Positions 63,710 through 64,000 of a stretch of 64,000 bases of DNA are shown here, piece by piece (position 1 is the first letter of the stretch; each line of letters opens with the position of its first letter). The notes under the pieces were generated by a model. That model saw nothing but the letters and a program-made list of their open reading frames with translations. It had not been told where the DNA came from and ran no database searches. The position numbers were made by a program, and so were the translations under genes. Source of the DNA: Candidatus Leptovillus gracilis (lineage in GTDB: Bacteria > Chloroflexota > Anaerolineae > Promineifilales > Promineifilaceae); NCBI GenBank assembly GCA_016716065.1, contig JADJXA010000026.1:62001-126000 (forward strand), read 5' to 3'.

Positions 63710-64000
63710 ATGACTCAAGCAACTCTTTACGCCGATTGGCGGGAAAAAGTGATCTACGCAGCCGAGGGACCCCAACCGCAGCCGCTGATGGCTGATGAAA
63801 AGGTCAAAATTATTGTCGCCGGTTTGGAGCCGGGCCAAAATATACCTCCGCACGCCGAATCGGCCGCCATGTACCACATCCTGGAAGGCAGCGGCTGGAT
63901 GCTGGTGGATGGGGAACGACTGCCGCTTACTCAAGGCGCCACCGTGGTGATGCCCGCGGGGACGGTACGCGGCATAGAAGCCGAAACGCGCCTGGCTTTT
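63710..64000 (+). CDS. Cupin-domain protein, 3' end outside window
   Basis: The frame opens at ATG 63710 after AAAGGAGC and is still open at the window edge (97 codons seen). Residues about 40-90 show a cupin barrel: PGQNIPPHAESAAMYHILEGSGWMLVDGERLPLTQGATVVMPAGTVRGI. Motif 1 reads H-x-E-S-x-x-x-Y-H, keeping part of the metal-binding set. Small cupins of this type bind a metal and a small ligand. Regulated by the shared operator just upstream. Confidence 0.8.
   Translation, partial: MTQATLYADWREKVIYAAEGPQPQPLMADEKVKIIVAGLEPGQNIPPHAESAAMYHILEGSGWMLVDGERLPLTQGATVVMPAGTVRGIEAETRLAF

Overview
The window looks like a chromosomal segment of a filamentous-type member of the Chloroflexota (Chloroflexi). 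The inference rests on the mix of families present (NHLP peptide exporter, tubulin-like protein with vWA partner, reverse-transcriptase CRISPR adaptation genes, type III-D effector, DUF6069 and DUF3565 proteins). A second hint is a strongly over-represented palindromic octamer, ACGGCCGT, with about 65 copies by hand scan. No rRNA or intact tRNA gene was seen.

Layout. 1-8.3 kb: the 3' part of a glycosyltransferase-like gene, a HEXXH protein and a three-gene NHLP-type exporter (HlyD-like adaptor plus two ABC subunits). The matching precursor peptide is not in the window. 8.5-13.6 kb: an ECF-S-like membrane protein, a MITE and a sensor kinase/NarL-type regulator pair. 14.0-25.7 kb: a long run of co-directional, tightly spaced genes. 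It begins with vWA/FHA-like, tubulin-like, uncharacterised and GTPase genes and passes by an ATGA overlap straight into reverse transcriptase, Cas1, a RemA/DUF370-like protein, a small membrane protein, RNase H and Cas2. 25.8-27.6 kb: a divergent WYL-domain regulator and the CRISPR leader. 27.6-37.4 kb: a very large array of 136 copies of a 37-nt repeat by hand count, read on the plus strand, with a decayed distal repeat. 37.6-38.3 kb: a VapBC-like pair. 38.5-53.6 kb: a type III-D interference operon: CARF nuclease, HD-less Cas10, a Cas7, a 1000-residue Csx10-Cas7-Cas7 fusion, Csx19, a TIGR03986-like RAMP and Cas6, interrupted by a pentapeptide-repeat membrane protein, a TPR protein and a small unknown. 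53.6-60.8 kb: a scrap region with an IS21-type element (broken istB), nested end repeats, a second MITE with target duplication, a nine-copy iteron array and a frameshifted tyrosine recombinase. 60.8-64 kb: a Crp/Fnr regulator and small stress or respiratory-type genes. Two of their promoters share one palindromic operator at the same spacing.

How it fits together. The adaptation operon has every enzyme needed to copy RNA into DNA before integration: RT to make cDNA, RNase H to remove the RNA strand, Cas1-Cas2 to integrate. The III-D complex uses the stored spacers to recognise transcripts, and Cas10 has an intact GGDD motif that could make cyclic oligoadenylate for the CARF nuclease. At least eight spacers contain strong inverted repeats, one being a textbook intrinsic terminator, as expected if structured transcript ends are sampled. 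The most novel proposal is that the tubulin-like/vWA/GTPase module and the RT-Cas1-RemA-membrane-RNase H-Cas2 module are one functional unit.
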